A stretch of 64,000 nucleotides of DNA from positions 223,143 through 287,142 of the forward strand of contig QJPP01003097.1 in NCBI GenBank assembly GCA_003996215.1. The letters run 5' to 3'. Source of the DNA: Jaltomata sinuosa (Eukaryota > Streptophyta > Magnoliopsida > Solanales > Solanaceae). Positions 35,467 to 47,282 of the stretch are shown here, one piece after another. The number at the start of each line of letters is the position of its first letter. Position 1 is the stretch's first letter. Made by a program: the position numbers and the translations under genes. Under the pieces are notes generated by a model, which saw only the letters and a list, made by a program, of their open reading frames with translations, did not search any database and was not told where the DNA came from.

Positions 35467-36078
35467 TTGAATGATGATGATGAGAGGATAGAAGAGAGGC
35501 CAAACTTTGCTATGCTTATGAATACAAGGGTGCCTCTAGAATGTGATGATGATGAACCATTGCCCTTGAACATGAATTTGTCTTGTATTGTGAGGCAAAT
35601 CATGGGAGCTATTGCTAAAGAGGAGCTTGATCAACGGGAAAACTTGTTTCATGCTAGATGTAAGATCTTAGACAAGATTTGTGCCTTGATCATTGATAGC
35701 GGGAGTTGTACTAATGTTGTGAGCGACACTTTGGTGGAACGAATGCAAGTTCCTACCAAGAAGCATATTAGTCCTTACAAGCTCCAATAGCTGAATGAAA
35801 GCGGTGAAATGAAGGTCCTCAAGCAAGTAAGTATTAAATTTAGCATTGGTAAATATCAAGATGAAGTTCTTTGTGATATTGTGCCTATGCTTGCTTGCCA
35901 TATATTGCTTGGAAGACCTTGGCAATTTAATAGGGATGTGGTACATCAAGGAAGAACCAATAAGTATTACGTTATATTTGGTGGTAGAAAGTTCCCTCTT
36001 GCTCCCTTAACTCCCTACCAATTTAGTGAAGATTACCGGATCATGAAGGAACTCTGGGAGAAAATAAAAGTGGTGTAG
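35467..36078 (+). pseudogene. element F aspartic protease
   Basis: Frame 1 gives ICALIIDSGSCTNVVSDTLV with an intact DSG active site, then KFSIGKYQDEVLCDIVPML and HILLGRPWQFNRDVVHQGR. The type with Cys after DSGS is common in CRM-like chromoviruses. A TAG (35788-35790) falls between the two halves, at a Trp position, and another TAG ends the frame at 36076. An acidic linker (EDDDERIEERP style) precedes it. Confidence 0.87.
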
Positions 36079-36102
36079 GATGTTAGTGAATGCTCTACAT
36101 GT

Positions 36103-37230
36103 GTGAAAGAAAAGGGAGATGGATTGGCTAAAAAGAAGAAAAAGATGTGCATGATAGCTAAGACAAGCAATTGTTTGAAAGGTATTGATGAGGAACGCTT
36201 CCTAGTGTGCCTTGTCAACAAGCATCTATTGTTGCATGCTAACAAAGATACTAACATTTTGCCTAGTATTGTTTCATCTCTTTTGCAAGAATATGAGGAT
36301 TTATTTCCTAAAGAGATGCCCGATGGATTCCCACCCTTGAGGGGTATTGAGCATCAAATTGATTTTGTGCCCGGATGTCAAATTCAAAACCGTCCAGTAT
36401 ATAGAAGCAATTCGGAGGAGACTAAGGAGTTACAAAGGCAAATTGATGAACTCCTTGCAAAGGGACTTGTCAAAGAAAGTCTTAGTCCTTGTGCCATACC
36501 GGTTATCCTTGTTCCCAAAAAGGATGGCACTTGGAGGATGGTATTGATTGTAGAGTCATTAACAAAATAACGGTGAAGTATCGACATCCTATTCCTAGAA
36601 TTTATGACATGCTAGATGAGCTTTGTGGCTCAAGTGTATTTTCGAAGATTGATCTTTAAAGTGGCTATCACAAAATTCGAATGAACCTAGGTGACGAATG
36701 GAAGACGGCCTTCAAAACCATGTTTGGTTTATATGAGTGGCAACTTATGCCTTTTGGCTTGACTAATGCCCCTAGCACTTTCATGAGGTTGATGAACCAT
36801 GTATTGAAGCTCTTCATCAATAAGTTTGTAGTCATTTATTTCAATGGCATACTTGTGTATAGTAGAACCATTGAGGATAATGTTGACCAATTGAGGCAAG
36901 TATTTGATGTTCTACTACGAGAAAGGATCCTTGCAAATCTCAAGAAGTGTTCATTTTGCATGGAGAATGTGGTATTCTTGGGATTTGTGGTGAGTGCCAA
37001 TGGTATAGAGGTGGATGAAGAAAAAGTTGAGTCCATTAGATCTTGGCCAACTCCTACTAATGAGACCGAAGTAAGGATTTTCCATGAGTTGGCAAGTTTC
37101 TATCAGCGCTTTGTGAAAGGCTTTAGCACTATTGCTTCCCCTCTAACCGAATTGATCAAAAAGGACACACCCTTTATTTGGGGAGATGTTCTAGAGAAAG
37201 CCTTTCAAGAATTGAAGTCTATGTTGAGCA
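36103..37230 (+). pseudogene. element F reverse transcriptase with destroyed active site
   Basis: The first half (36103-36570) contains KEMPDGFPPLRGIEHQIDF and AIPVILVPKKDGTWRM; a one-base deletion near 36540 shifts the frame. The second half (36681-37373) reads FGLTNAPSTFMRLMNHVLKL and then VIYFNGILVYSR. In active copies this motif is YFDDILVYS, so both catalytic Asp are lost (Asn, Gly). A TAA at 36657-36659 also interrupts. The end, VRIFHELASFYQRFVKGFS, is the RT thumb/connection. Confidence 0.9.
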
Positions 37231-37640
37231 CTTCTCCTTTGTTGCAATTGCCCGACTTTGATAAAGCCTTTGAAATTGAGTGTGATGCTTCAGGTGTTGG
37301 CACTGGAGGAGTATTGATGCAAGAAGGGAAACCTTTGGCCTACTTTAGTGAAATGCTAAAGGGGCCCCTTTAAATTACTCAACGTATGAAAAGGAGTTGT
37401 ATGCACTTGTACGGGTGTTGGCTCATTGGCAACACTATCTATGGCACTAAAAAATTGTGATAAGGACGGATCATGAGTCCTTGAAGCATCTCAAGATCCA
37501 ATCAAAGTTGAACAAGCACCATGCTAAGTGGGTGGAATTTATTGAAACATTTCCTTATCTGATCCACTACAACCAAAGGAAAGAAAACGTGGTTGCCGAT
37601 GCTTTGTCTAGAAGGTTCGTATTGGTTAATACCTTGACTT
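37231..37640 (+). pseudogene. element F RNase H
   Basis: FDKAFEIECDASGVGTGGVL carries the first catalytic Asp. A one-base change after EMLKG (37368) shifts the frame, a TAA lies at 37448-37450, and RTDHESLKHLKIQSKLNKHH and RKENVVADALSRR follow in 37457-37867. Confidence 0.87.
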
Positions 37641-37911
37641 CTAGAATATTGGGATTTGAAAGCCTAAAGGAGTTCTACTCTAAGGACTCCGACTTTAAGG
37701 AAGTTTGTGATGAACTTGGCCAAATTATTGATGGTTATTTGTTCAAGGATGGAAAAGAGTGTGTACCTATGAGTTCATGGAGGGAGATCTTACTTAAAGA
37801 AGCTCATAGTGGTGGAATGATGGGGCACTTTGGTGTTACCAAAAGACTTGACATTCTCATGGAATAATTCTATCGGCCAAGGATGAAGCATGATGTGGAG
37901 AAGCTATGTGG
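37641..37911 (+). pseudogene. element F integrase head, cut by element E
   Basis: LLKEAHSGGMMGHFGVTKRL is the His-His half of the HHCC zinc-binding head. After a TAA (37865-37867) comes FYRPRMKHDVEKLCGQ. Element E is inserted inside this head, at the duplicated ACAAT (37912-37916). In the continuation at 47283 two of the expected Cys positions read Tyr (YLEY then KQAKSK), fitting G-to-A decay. Confidence 0.86.
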
Positions 37912-37916
37912 ACAAT

Positions 37917-40070
37917 TGTAATACCCCGAAATTCGATCCATCTTTCAAACTTAGAAAATCTAAGAATTTTAAACTTTACAGGAATTACGGGTCCAAACCA
38001 CGGACCATGGTTTGAATCATGGGCCGAGGAATGGAGTCGTGGTTTGTACCTTCTGGTTCAGTCTCTGGTCTGAGAACCACGAGTTAGTTCTATGGACCGT
38101 GGTTCAGTCTACAGCCCGTCCTATCCACTCGTGAAATCAGATCATAGGGATAACAGTTTCCCATGGAACCATGAGTGGTTTCTACGATCCGTGGTTTGAA
38201 CTATGGACCGTCATATTGATCCGTGGAACTTGATCTAAGGTCTGCCAAATTCTCCAGAACTATGAATTGGTCTACAGAACATAGTTGAACTATGGTCTAT
38301 TCTGTTGAATCATAGAACTTCTTCTGCAGCTTGAATGTTGGGCCCCAAACCACGAGTGGAAACCACGAGTCATGGTTTATTCTACGGCTCGTGGAATACA
38401 CCCGTGATCCCTAAAACCTAACTTTTTACAGCTTTTTCCTAATTAAATCTTAGGGATATTTTTGTAATTTTCCACCCTTTTAACTCCGAAGTGAGGTTAT
38501 TTTGACTATTTTTAGTAGGGTTTTATTCCCTAATAGCCTAAATACGTCTCATTCTAAGCAATTATATTCCCAAAAGAGAGAATTCCTTCAAGCTCCAAGA
38601 TCAAGCCTCCATTTCTTTTCATCTTAAGATCAAGCTAGCTTCAATAAGGTATGTGGGTATTCAATAAGGGATTCCTTTCATCCTTATGCCCAAAACCCCA
38701 TGTTTTACTTTGATTTATGAAATTGTGAAATTAGGGTTCCTATCCAAATTGGGGAAAAGTTATGGGTTTTGTTTTAAACTATCAATTCATGATTTCCCAT
38801 TCATTACCCATGTTGTAATTATGATTCCTTGCATAATTTCAAGGGTCCATATGTTGATGATGAATTTTAGCATGATCTAATTGATTTGCATGTTTTGAAG
38901 TAAAATTAGCATGTTTAGATAACATGGCCTCTATTATCATGAAATTGCATGCCTAATTCTTCAAGTTATGAATTTAGAAAGAAATATATGTTTTGAATTA
39001 TGGTTATGCTAAGTTTTAAGGATTTTGAAGTATGAATTATATGAAATAAGATATGTCTCTATGTTTTATGAAAGGTTTGGCATCTAGATGTCTAACTAAG
39101 CTATGTGAATTGCATGGTATTAAATATACCCGTATGCTTTTCAAACAGATTTGGCATCATATATGTCATAAGTATAAGTTGAGCTATAAGTATGTTTTGG
39201 GAGTAGTATTGAGAATCGAGTTGGATTGGGTGAGCGTACCCCTTGTATATCCCAGAACTACATGCCATCGTAGGTTCTTTAAGTCCCCTTTGTGGGCATC
39301 AGACACCGTAATCGCACTAGTTATGCCTTTATACCCTGGCAAGGTATATTGAATCCTTTCGATGGGGCGGATACATCGGATTTCATGTAGCTCACATGGT
39401 ATATGTCGGTTAATGAACCTCCCACATAAACAGTTTCAGTTTATTTAAATGCATTGACTCCTTGCTTTCAAATTTCAGTATCGCTATTACTACTCATAGT
39501 TTTCAAGTTTATCTTGCTTATGATATTGCATTGAGTCCTTTGCATTTCAACTTTTACTATCATAGCATGATTTCAGTTTTAAAGTATGTATAGCATGTTT
39601 ACTTCAGATTTTCCATATCTCACATATTCAGTACATCCTATAGTACTGACGCATATCTTGCGTTGCATCCTCTTGATGATGCAGATTCAGGTTTGGGTCC
39701 TTAGATTTGTAGCTAGAGATTATTCAGTGTCCCCGCTTCGAGTTGTGAGTCCTTATACTTCGAGGACTAGTATCAGTTGTCTATCTCTATGGTTTTTGTT
39801 TAGTATTTGGAGTTAGCTGGGGTCTTGTCCCAGCAACTCATTATTCAGTTTAGAGGCTTTCAGACATAGTAGAGATTCTGTATTTGGGTTTTAGATTTTG
39901 TTATGTTATGTTTGAGTTGTTGATGACTCAGTCTATTTATCTCTTCAGTTTGATGCTTCCATTAAGTTTATCTATGTTTGTTTAACTCATGCTTTAGCCA
40001 AGGGTTAACTTAGGGCACTTGTGGTCTCGAGTCCCGTGTTACGCCTAGGGGGTAGTCTCAGGGCGTGACA
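37917..40070 (+). repeat. 5' LTR of element E
   Basis: 2154 bp, TGTAATACCCCGAAATTC to GGGCGTGACA. The palindromic island at 37990-38405 (CCACGGACCATGG at 37998-38010) lies in U3. The right half is nearly identical to the 3' LTR, while the first 100 bp carry about ten differences. ORF 39053-39352 recurs in both LTRs and has no domain. Confidence 0.94.
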
Positions 40071-40074
40071 AACT

Positions 40075-40095
40075 TGGTATCAAAGCATCAGGTTC
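40075..40095 (+). other. primer binding site of element E (tRNA-iMet)
   Basis: TGGTATCAAAGCATCAGGTT, 4 bases after the LTR end; one mismatch to the iMet site (A for G at position 9). Confidence 0.9.
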
Positions 40096-40281
40096 AAGAG
40101 TCCTAGGTTGTCTGAAATATGCATCGAGTAGAGTCTCTTTCATGTGCGTAAAGCGTGCCACACTTTTGAGAGATAAGCTATGAGGTGTCTTAGTAAAAAC
40201 TTCACTTCTTTCTTGACCAATATCGTGTGATAGATTTTAACTCTATTAACCTTCTAATCCATTCTTTATGTGTTTCAGATT

Positions 40282-41430
40282 ATGCCTCATCGCCATGCTA
40301 TGCCTCGCCTGGCCAATGCCCGAAATGCTAATCCTTCGATTTTAGACCCCGAGGTCATAAATACGGAGTTCAAAAATGTTATTCATATGCTAGCATAGAC
40401 TATGGACGCTCAGGCCAATCAGTAGGATCCTATCCCCGTCCACCCTCAAGGTGGAGTTGCAGCCCGAGTCTGAGATTTCATTCGCATGAACCCACCTGAG
40501 TTCTGGGGTTCGAAAGTTGATGAAGATCTGCAAAATTTCTTGGATGAGGTAAGGAAGATCCTTGGTATAATGCAAGTTTTTGGTGCAGAGGGTGTTGAGC
40601 TAGCTTCCTATCAACTGAAGGACATGGCTCATATTTGGTTCACTTAATATAAAGATGCTAGGGCTAGGGACGTGGTCCCTATGACTTAGGAATGTTTTGA
40701 GAAGGCTTTTCTTTACCGATTCTTCCCGAGGGAGTTGAGGCAAGCTAAGACTGCAGAGTTCGTGAATTTGAGGCAAGGTTCCATGATGGTTCAGGAGTAC
40801 GGGTTGAAGTTCACCCAGCTTTCTAGGTATGTTCCTTCCATGGTGGCTGACTCATGGGATGAGATGAGCAAGTATGTTTATGGAGTATCATATTTGGTGA
40901 AAAAGGAGTGTAGGTCCGCGATGCTTTTGGGTGACATAGATATTTCTCGACTTATGACTCATGCCCAATAGATCGAGGGAGACAAGTTAAGGGAGATGGC
41001 AAGTGAGAACAAGAGGGTTAGATCAGAGAGTTCAGGTTTTGGCCATCACAGGTCCGGAGGTGGACATCGCTCCGTGTTTCAGAAGAAGTCATCAGGGTCC
41101 ATTCATTCTTCATCTAGTGCTCATACCCAAGCCCTCAGGCCTCGTCATGATCAGACTAGTAGAAGATTTGGTTCCTATTCGCAGGGAAGTGTTGCAAAGG
41201 GGACCCCTTACCCTTCTAGCAACAAGTGTGGTAGGATCTACCCCAGTAAGTGTTTGGCTGGTAGAGAGGGATATTTTGGATGTGGTTAGATTAGACACAG
41301 GATTAAGGATTGCCCTTCAGCTAAGAAGGGACAGGGAGGTAGCAGGACTCAGTTTTCCCCAACAGCATTAGGAGGTCAACCAGCCTAGCAGGGCACTGCT
41401 TCTAGTTCTAGTGTCAGTGCCAGAACTGCC
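40282..41430 (+). pseudogene. element E gag, decayed
   Basis: From the ATG at 40282 (MPHRHAMPRLANARNANPS) frame 1 can be followed through FIRMNPPEFWGSKVDEDLQN, ASYQLKDMAHIWFT and the open capsid block 40735-40971 (VQEYGLKFTQLSRYVPSMV). Stops include TAG or TAA at about 40396, 40423, 40645 and 40969. Near 41280-41320 the zinc knuckle survives partly as FGCG then HRIKDCP. Main role: particle assembly. Confidence 0.88.
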
Positions 41431-41438
41431 TTTATGAT

Positions 41439-41894
41439 ATGTCCTCTCGTCAGGACCAGGAGAGTTCACCGGACATTGTCACTGGTATGTTGAAAGTCTT
41501 CTCTCTTAATGTGTATACTTTATTGGACCCTGGTGCCTCCTTATCTTTTGTGACCCCTTATATTGCTTGCAAGTTTGAGATTAGTCCTGATCAGCTCTTA
41601 GAACCCTTTTGTGTTTCTACTTATGTTGGTGAGTCAGTCCTAGCCAAAAGAATCTACCAAAATTGCCTTATCTCAGTCCTTCATAGAGTTACTTCAGCGG
41701 ATCTAATAGAGTTGGAGATGACTGATTTTGATGTTATTCTTGGTATGGATTGGTTGTATGCATGTTATGCCTCGATTGATTGTCATACTCGAGTCATCAG
41801 TTTCAAGTTCCCGAATGAACCTGTCTTAGAGTGGCAAGGTAGTCCTCCATCCTCGAAGGGTCATTTCATATCTTATTTTAAGGCTAGTAGATGA
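41439..41894 (+). pseudogene. element E aspartic protease
   Basis: VYTLLDPGASLSFVTPYIAC has the D-P-G-A active site; ELEMTDFDVILGMDWLYACY is the second block. The frame is open over 151 codons. At 41886-41891 a one-base loss breaks it from the following RT frame (KASR-stop, then MISKGYVYHIV). This is the intact reference for the decayed proteases in A and B. Confidence 0.87.
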
Positions 41895-42890
41895 TTTCTA
41901 AGGGTTATGTTTATCATATAGTTCAAGTCGTGGACACGGAGTTTGAGACCCTATCTATCCAGTCAGTTCTTGTTGTGAGTGAGTTTCCTGAAGTGTTTCC
42001 CAAAGATTTTCTTAGAGTTCCTTCCAAGCGGGAGATCAACTTTGGAATAGATCTTCTTCCAGATATGCATCTTATCTCTATTCCTCCTTATAGGATGGCT
42101 CTCGCGGAGCTTAAGAAATTGAAGGACCAGTTGAAAAACTTTCTTGATAAGGGTTTTATTTGACACTGCATCTCTCCATGGGGTGCTCTAGTCTTATTCG
42201 TGCGAAAGAAAGATGGTTCCCTCAGAATGTGTATCGACTACCATTAGTTGAACAAGATCACAATCAAGAATAAGTATCCCATTCCTAGAACTGATGACTT
42301 GTTCGATTAGCTTCAGGGTGCCAGTTACTTCTCCAATATCGACCTTAGATTCGTTTATCATCAACTTCGTGTTCGAGAGTGTGACATTCTAAAGATAGCC
42401 TTCAGAACTCGGTATGGTCATTATGAATTTATGGTTATGTCTTTTGGACTAACAAATGCTCCTGCAACTTTTATGAATTTGATGAACCGTGTGTTCAAGC
42501 AGTATTTGGATATGTTTGTGATTGTGTTCATTGATGATATCCTTATCTACTCTCGGGGTAAGGAGGAGCATGTGGACCATTTGAGAGTGGTGTTGCAAAC
42601 TCTCAAGGATCGACAGTTATTTGCTAAGTTTAGCAAGTGTGAGTTTTGGATGCAGTCTGTTGCTTTTCTGGGTCATATTTTTACTAGAGATGGTATTCGA
42701 GTTGATTCTTAAAAGATCAAGGCAGTAAAGAACTGGCCTAGACTCACTTCCTCATCTGATATTAGGAGCTTTTTGGGTTTGGCTGGTTACTACAGGAGAT
42801 TTGTGGAAGGGTTTTCTTCTATTGCTGCCCCATTGACTCGGTTAACTCAGAAGAAGGTTAAATTTTAGTAGTCTGATCTGTGTGAGAAGA
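41891..42890 (+). pseudogene. element E reverse transcriptase
   Basis: Frame 2 gives VVSEFPEVFPKDF, LKKLKDQLKNFLDKGFI, then TGA (42161-42163, an Arg position), VRKKDGSLRMCIDY, FGLTNAPATFMNLMNRVFKQ and VIVFIDDILIYSR (FIDD at 42527-42538, catalytic Asp pair intact). AGYYRRFVEGFSS follows at about 42780. Five stops in frame show it is inactive as it stands. Confidence 0.9.
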
Positions 42891-42899
42891 ACTTTCAGG

Positions 42900-43320
42900 A
42901 ATTGAAGACTAGATTGACCACAGCTCCAGTGTTGACCCAACCCGAGGGTTCGGATGACTTTGTTATGGATTGTGATGCTTCTAGAATTGGTTTGGGTTGT
43001 GTGTTGATGCAGTGTGGTAAAGTGATTGCTTATGCTTTGAGATAGCTTAAGATTCATGAGAAAAACTACCCTACTCATGATCTTGAGTTAGCAGCCGTGG
43101 TTTTTGCTTTAAAGATTTGGAGACATTACTTGTATGGTGTTCACATGGATGTGTTCACCAATCATAAGAGTCTTCAGTATGTGTTCACTCAAAAGGAATT
43201 GAATCTTCATCAAAGGAGATGGCTTGAGCTTCTTAAGTATTATGTTATGAGTGTGTTTTACCATCCGGGTAAGGCTAATATCGTGGCGGATGCACTTAGT
43301 AGGTTGTCCAGAGGTAGTGT
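42900..43320 (+). pseudogene. element E RNase H
   Basis: Reads FVMDCDASRIGLGCVLMQ, KIHEKNYPTHDLELAAVVFA (one stop between them at about 43043) and YHPGKANIVADALSRLSRG. The frame is open from 43097. Catalytic Asp in DCDAS kept. Confidence 0.88.
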
Positions 43321-44603
43321 GTCTTTGGTTGAGGACGGAAAGAAGGAATTAGCTAAGAATGTTCATCGACTTGCTCGATTAGGAGTTTGCCTTATGAATT
43401 CAACAAAAGGTGGTGTTATTGTTCAGAATGGTTCTGAATCATCTTTGGTAGCTGAAGTGAAACAAAAGCAAGACAGTGATCTTATTTTGCACCAGTTGAA
43501 GGGTGCAGTCCATCAGCAAAGGGTAGAGGCTTTCTCCCAAGGGGGAGATGGTGTGCTTCGATATCAAGGTCGATTATGTGTTCCTCACATAGATGGATTG
43601 AGACAGCGGATTTTGAAAGAGGCTCATAACTCTAGGTATTCTATTCACCCTGGTGCCACCAAGATGTACTGTGACCTACGGAAAGTCTATTGGTGGAATG
43701 GCATGAAGAGGGACATAGCCAATTTTGTGGCTAAGTGTCCCAACTGTCAACAAGTGAAGGTAGAGCATCAGTGACCGGGTGGTATTACTCAGGGTATTGA
43801 TCTTCCTACTTGGAAGTGGGAAGCGATCAATATGGACTTCATTACTGGGTTGCTCCGTACTCGAAGGCAACATGATTCTATTTGGGTGATTGTCAACCGA
43901 ATAACTAAGTCATACCACTTCTTGGTTGTTAAGGCTACAGATTCAGCAGATGATTATGCCAGACTCTACATTCAGGAGATAGTCAGATTGCAAGGTGTTC
44001 CATTGTCTATCATTTTAGATATAGGGTTACTCAGTTTACATCTCAGTTTTGGAAGTCATTTCATAAAGGTCTTGGTACTCAGGTTAAGCTTAGTACAACT
44101 TTTCACCCTAAAATGGATGGCCAGGCAGAGCATACTATTCAGACTTTGGAGAATATGTTGAGAGCTTGTGTGATTGATTTCAAAGGTAGTTGGGATGATC
44201 ACTTACCTCTTATCGAGTTTGCCTATAACAACAATATTCATTCTAGCATCCAAATGGCTCCTTATGAGGCACTTTATGGGCAGAGGTGCAGATCTCCTAT
44301 TGGTTGGTTTGAGGTAGGTAAGGCAGCTTTGATTGGTTCAAATTCGGTTCATGAGACTATGGAGAAGGTTCAGATCATTAGGGAGAGGTTGAAAACCGCT
44401 CAGAGTCGACAGAAATCCTATGCAGATGTGAGGAGAAGAGAGTTGGAGTTTGAGGTTGATGATTGGGTATTTCTTAAGGTGTCACCCATGAAGGGTGTGA
44501 TGAGGTTTGGTAAGAAAGGGAAACTTAGTCCCTGCTATGTAAGTCCTTATAGGATTCTGAGGAGAGTTGGTAGTGTTGCTTATGAGTTGGATTTGCCAAC
44601 AGA
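43320..44603 (+). pseudogene. element E integrase
   Basis: Linker, then EAHNSRYSIHPGATKMYCDL and KCPNCQQVKVEHQ (complete HHCC head, ending in a TGA at 43772), NMDFITGLLRTRRQ with the first catalytic Asp, a one-base insertion near 44020 in the second-Asp region, then MDGQAEHTIQTLENMLRACV with the catalytic Glu. The C-terminal block RRRELEFEVDDWVFLKVSPM is open to 44607. DDE residues survive but the frame is broken twice. Confidence 0.9.
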
Positions 44604-44892
44604 TTAGAAGTGGTTCATCCGATTTTCCATGTTTCCTTGTTGAAGAAGTGTGTTGGTGATCCGACCTTGATTGTTCCTTTGAAATATGTGAGTGTGAAGG
44701 ATAACCTTACTTATGAGGAAGTTCCCATGGAGATTCTTGATCATTAAATTCAGAGGTTGAGAAACAAAGAATTCGCTTCGGTGAAGGTCCATTGGAGAAA
44801 TCAGCTAGTTGAGGGAGCTACTTAGGAAGCAGAAACAGCCATGAAAGCCAAGTACTCTCACCTCTTTCCTTCTGATTCAGTTTCAGCTTGAG
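44604..44892 (+). pseudogene. element E integrase tail with chromodomain
   Basis: After a frameshift at 44604 the reading continues VHPIFHVSLLKKCVGD, SVKDNLTYEEVPMEILDH, stop, RLRNKEFASVKVHWRNQLVE and AETAMKAKYSHLFPS. The aromatic-rich core VKVHWRNQLVEGAT is the chromodomain of Tekay/Del-type chromoviruses, a reader of heterochromatin marks that biases integration, in keeping with the nested context here. Confidence 0.83.
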
Positions 44893-45107
44893 GTAATAGT
44901 TTCCTCCATAATATGTCCCTCTGATTCTATCCCATCGGTTCCTCTCATGATTCTAACATGCATTCATGTTTTCCAAAGTTAGTTCTATCATGTTTTAAAG
45001 TTGAAAAGCTCAGTTGTCATGTTTATTCTTCAGTTTCCTGTTTGTAGCTTGGTTGGGCTATTTTCTCTCCAGTTTTCCTTGCTTAGTCTTCATTCGAGGA
45101 TGAATGA

Positions 45108-45124
45108 TCCCAAGGGAGAGATAT
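45108..45124 (+). other. polypurine tract of element E
   Basis: ATCCCAAGGGAGAGATAT directly precedes the 3' LTR start TGTAACACC at 45125. Confidence 0.88.
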
Positions 45125-47277
45125 TGTAACACCTCGGAATTTGATCCAGCTTTCAAACTTAGAAAATCTGAGAATTTTGAACTTTCCAGGAATTATGGGT
45201 CCAAACCACGGACCGTGGTTTGAACCACGGGCCGTAGTCGTGGTTTGTACCTGCTGGTTAAGTCTCTGGTCTATGGTTCTATAGATCGTGGTTCGGTCTA
45301 CGGCCCATCCTGTCCACTTATGGAATCAGATCAGAGGGCTGACAGTTTCCCCAGGAACCACGAGTGGCTTCTACGATTCGTGGTTTGAACTACGGACTGT
45401 CATATTGATTCGTGGAACTTGATCTGAGGTCTGCCAAATTCTCCAAGACTACGAATTGGTCTACGGATCGTAGTTTGAACTACGGTCCATCTTGTTGAAT
45501 CGTAGAACCTCTTCTGCAGCTTGAATGTTGGTCCAGGAACCACAAGTAGAAACCATGAGTCGTGGTTCATTCTACGGCTCATGGAATGCACCCGTGATCC
45601 CTGAAACCCAACTTTTTACAGCTTTTTCCTAATTAAATCCTAGGGGTATTTTTATCATTTCCCACCCTTTTAACTCTTAAGTGAGGTCGTTTTGACCATT
45701 TTTAGTAGGATTTTATTCCCTAATATCCTAAACTCTTCTCATTCTAACCAATTCTATTCCTAAAGGAGAAAGAACTCCTTCAAGCTCCAAGTCTCAAGCT
45801 CCAAGATCAAGCCTTCATTTCTTCTCATCTTAAGATCAAGCTAGCTTCAATAAGGTATGTGGGTATTTAATAAGGGATTCCTTTCACCCTTATTCCCAAA
45901 ACCCCATGTTTTACTTTGATTTATGAAATTGTGAAATTAGAGTTCCTACCCAGATTAGGGGGGAAGTTATGGGTTTTGTTTTAAAGTATCAATTCATGAT
46001 TTTTCATTCATTACCCATGTTGTAATTATGATTCCTTGCATAATTTTAAGGGCCCATATGTTGATGGTGAATTTTAGCATGATATCATTGATTTGCATAT
46101 TTTCAAGAAAAATTGGCATGTTTAGATAACATGACCTCTATTATCATGAAATTGTATGCCTAGTTCTTCAAGTTATGAATTTAGAAAGAAATATATGTTT
46201 TGAATTATGGTTATGCTAAGTTTTAAGGATTTTGAAGTATGAATTATATGAAATTAGATATGTCTCTATGTTTTATGAAAGGTTTGGCATCTAGATATGT
46301 CTAACTAAGCTATGTGAATTGCATGGTATTAAATATACCCGTATGCTTTTCAAACAGATTTGGCATCATATATGTCATAAGTATAAGTTGAGCTATAAGT
46401 ATGTTTTGGGAGTAGTATTGAGTATCGAGTTGGATTGGGTGAGCGTACCCCTTGTATATCCCAGAACTACATGCCATCGTAGGTTCTTTAAGTCCCCCTT
46501 GTGGGCATCAGACACCGTGATCACACTAGTTATGCCTTTATACCCTGGCAAGGTATATTGGGTCCTTTCGATGAGACGGATACATCAGATTCCATGTAGC
46601 TCACATGGTCTATGTCGGTTAGAGAACCTTCCACAAAAACAGTTTCAGTTTATTTAAATGCATTGACTTCTTGCTTTCAGATTTAAGTATCGCTATTACT
46701 ACTCATAGTTTTCAAGTTTATCTTGCTTATGATATTGCATTGAGTCCTTTCATTTCAACTTTTACTATCATAGCATGATTTCATTTTAAAGTATGTATAG
46801 CATGTTTACTTCAGATTTCGCATATCTTACATATTTAGTACATCATATAGTACTGACGTATATTTTGTGTTGCATCCTCTTAATGATGCAGATTCAGGTT
46901 CGGGTCCTCAAATTCATGGCTAGAGATTAGCCGGTGTCCCCGCTTCGAGTGGTAAGTCCTCATACTTCGAGGACTAGTATCAGTTGTCTATCTCTATGGT
47001 TTTTGTTTAGTATTTGGAGTTAGCTAGGGTCTTGTCCCAGCAACTCATTATTTAGTTTAGAGGCTTTCAGACATAGTAGAGATTCTGTATTTGGGTTTCA
47101 AATTTTGTTATGTTATGTTTGAGTTGTTGATGACTCAGACTATTTATCTCTTCAGTTTGATGCTTCAGTTAAGTTTATCTATGTTTATTTAAGTCATGCT
47201 TTAGCCAAAGGTTAACTTAGGGCACTTGAGGTCTCCGGTCCCGTGTTACGCCCAGGGGGTAGCCTAGAGACGTGACA
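45125..47277 (+). repeat. 3' LTR of element E
   Basis: 2153 bp, TGTAACACCTCGG to GACGTGACA. It contains a 21-bp perfect inverted repeat at 45202-45222 (CAAACCACGG, A, and its reverse complement). Island at 45195-45605. Confidence 0.94.
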
Positions 47278-47282
47278 ACAAT

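Larger units (their letters stand above)
37917..47277 (+). mobile_element. element E: complete chromovirus with chromodomain, nested in F
   Basis: 9361 bp with 5' LTR 37917-40070, 3' LTR 45125-47277 and a perfect 5-bp target duplication ACAAT (37912-37916 and 47278-47282). Internal order is primer site, gag, protease, RT, RNase H, integrase, chromodomain, polypurine tract. RT FIDD and the integrase acidic residues are kept, but stops and frameshifts occur in every domain. It is the best preserved relative of A, B, C and D and serves as their template for comparison. Confidence 0.95.

Noticed and set aside
39053..39352. 99-codon ORF, with a copy at 46319-46657
   Set aside because: Lies in both LTRs of element E; no motif, explained by LTR duplication.
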